In this document: positions 63,793 to 64,000 of the stretch, one piece after another
Layout of the letters: the number at the start of each line of letters is the position of its first letter
Position numbering within the stretch: the stretch's first letter is position 1
Assembly: GCA_022315425.1 (NCBI GenBank)
Contig: JAIUPT010000021.1
Location: forward strand, 1,426,001 to 1,490,000
Reading direction: 5' to 3'
DNA from: Pseudevernia furfuracea
Taxonomy: Eukaryota; Ascomycota; Lecanoromycetes; Lecanorales; Parmeliaceae
Length of the DNA stretch: 64,000 nucleotides
Position numbers and translations under genes: made by a program
Notes under the pieces: generated by a model
What the model saw: the letters and a program-made list of their open reading frames with translations, nothing else
What the model was told of the DNA's origin: nothing
Database searches by the model: none

Positions 63793-64000
63793 ATGGCTTC
63801 TGAAAATGACGACTCATTTGACGAGGCTTTTATAAGTGCCTTCTCTTTCAGGCAAGAGCCTGATAATTACGATGGTGTACTCGGGATACAAGAATCAATC
63901 GAGAACATTAATCGATCAATTCCTGATTTTCAAAAGGAGCTCGCTCATGGATCCAGCTCAGATGTTACTCTTGTTACTCAATCAAGCTCAACTACTGATG
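63793..64000 (+). CDS. Hypothetical protein, N-terminal part (cut by window end)
   Basis: The frame opens at an ATG (63793) preceded by a spliced leader and continues to the window edge, giving 69 residues: 'MASENDDSFDEAFISAFSFR' at the start, followed by a region rich in Asp, Ile, Ser and Thr. No domain or signal peptide is recognisable. The acidic, Ser/Thr-rich beginning would suit a cytosolic or nuclear protein, but nothing more can be said without the rest. Confidence 0.6.
   Translation, partial: MASENDDSFDEAFISAFSFRQEPDNYDGVLGIQESIENINRSIPDFQKELAHGSSSDVTLVTQSSSTTD

Overview
The window is nuclear DNA of a filamentous ascomycete (Pezizomycotina). The evidence is short introns of about 45-160 bp with GT-AG ends and CTAAC/CTGAC branch sites, dense genes on both strands, and fungus-specific families: a HET-domain gene, a PTH11/rhodopsin-like membrane protein, a UstYa/DUF3328 oxidase, Yen1, dynactin Arp10 and Spb4. 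The species cannot be named from the sequence. Exon joins below were read by hand from splice signals and reading-phase agreement.

Left arm (1-6.8 kb): the 3' end of an MFS exporter, a rhodopsin-like integral membrane protein, a class II O-methyltransferase and a cytochrome P450. This looks like the edge of a secondary-metabolite cluster. No backbone synthase (PKS, NRPS or terpene) lies inside the window, so if one exists it is to the left. Next comes a complete but dead Mutator-like DNA transposon (8,306-11,444) with terminal inverted repeats, an 8-bp target-site duplication and a transposase broken mainly at tryptophan codons.

Middle (11.6-51 kb): mostly conserved housekeeping genes: tRNA pseudouridine synthase Pus3/Deg1, Holliday-junction resolvase Yen1, dynactin Arp10, CTP-dependent diacylglycerol kinase Dgk1, 60S-biogenesis helicase Spb4, mitochondrial uS15m and cytosolic uS2 on a shared short promoter. 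Between them are faster-evolving genes: a small secreted protein, a decayed HET gene, a DUF6919-like protein, a GNAT protein, a NEK-like kinase, an amidoligase-family protein, a short-chain dehydrogenase whose 3' end is duplicated behind it, and several disordered proteins.

Right arm (51-64 kb): the most interesting locus. A 100-residue secreted precursor (52,728-53,080, minus strand) has three repeats, each opening with the motif KPREA, followed by a run of X-Ala/X-Pro dipeptides and ending in a conserved SLDYV/SLDFV core. A divergent UstYa/DUF3328 gene (54,214-55,207) with both HxxHC motifs lies 1.1 kb away. This is the layout of a minimal dikaritin-type ribosomal peptide (RiPP) locus, but with Pro-Arg in place of the usual Lys-Arg processing sites. 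Further right are a glutamine-rich protein, a glycine-zipper protein, an F-box-like gene with a decayed neighbouring paralogue, and paired GCGAAGC mini-hairpins upstream of a gene cut by the window end.
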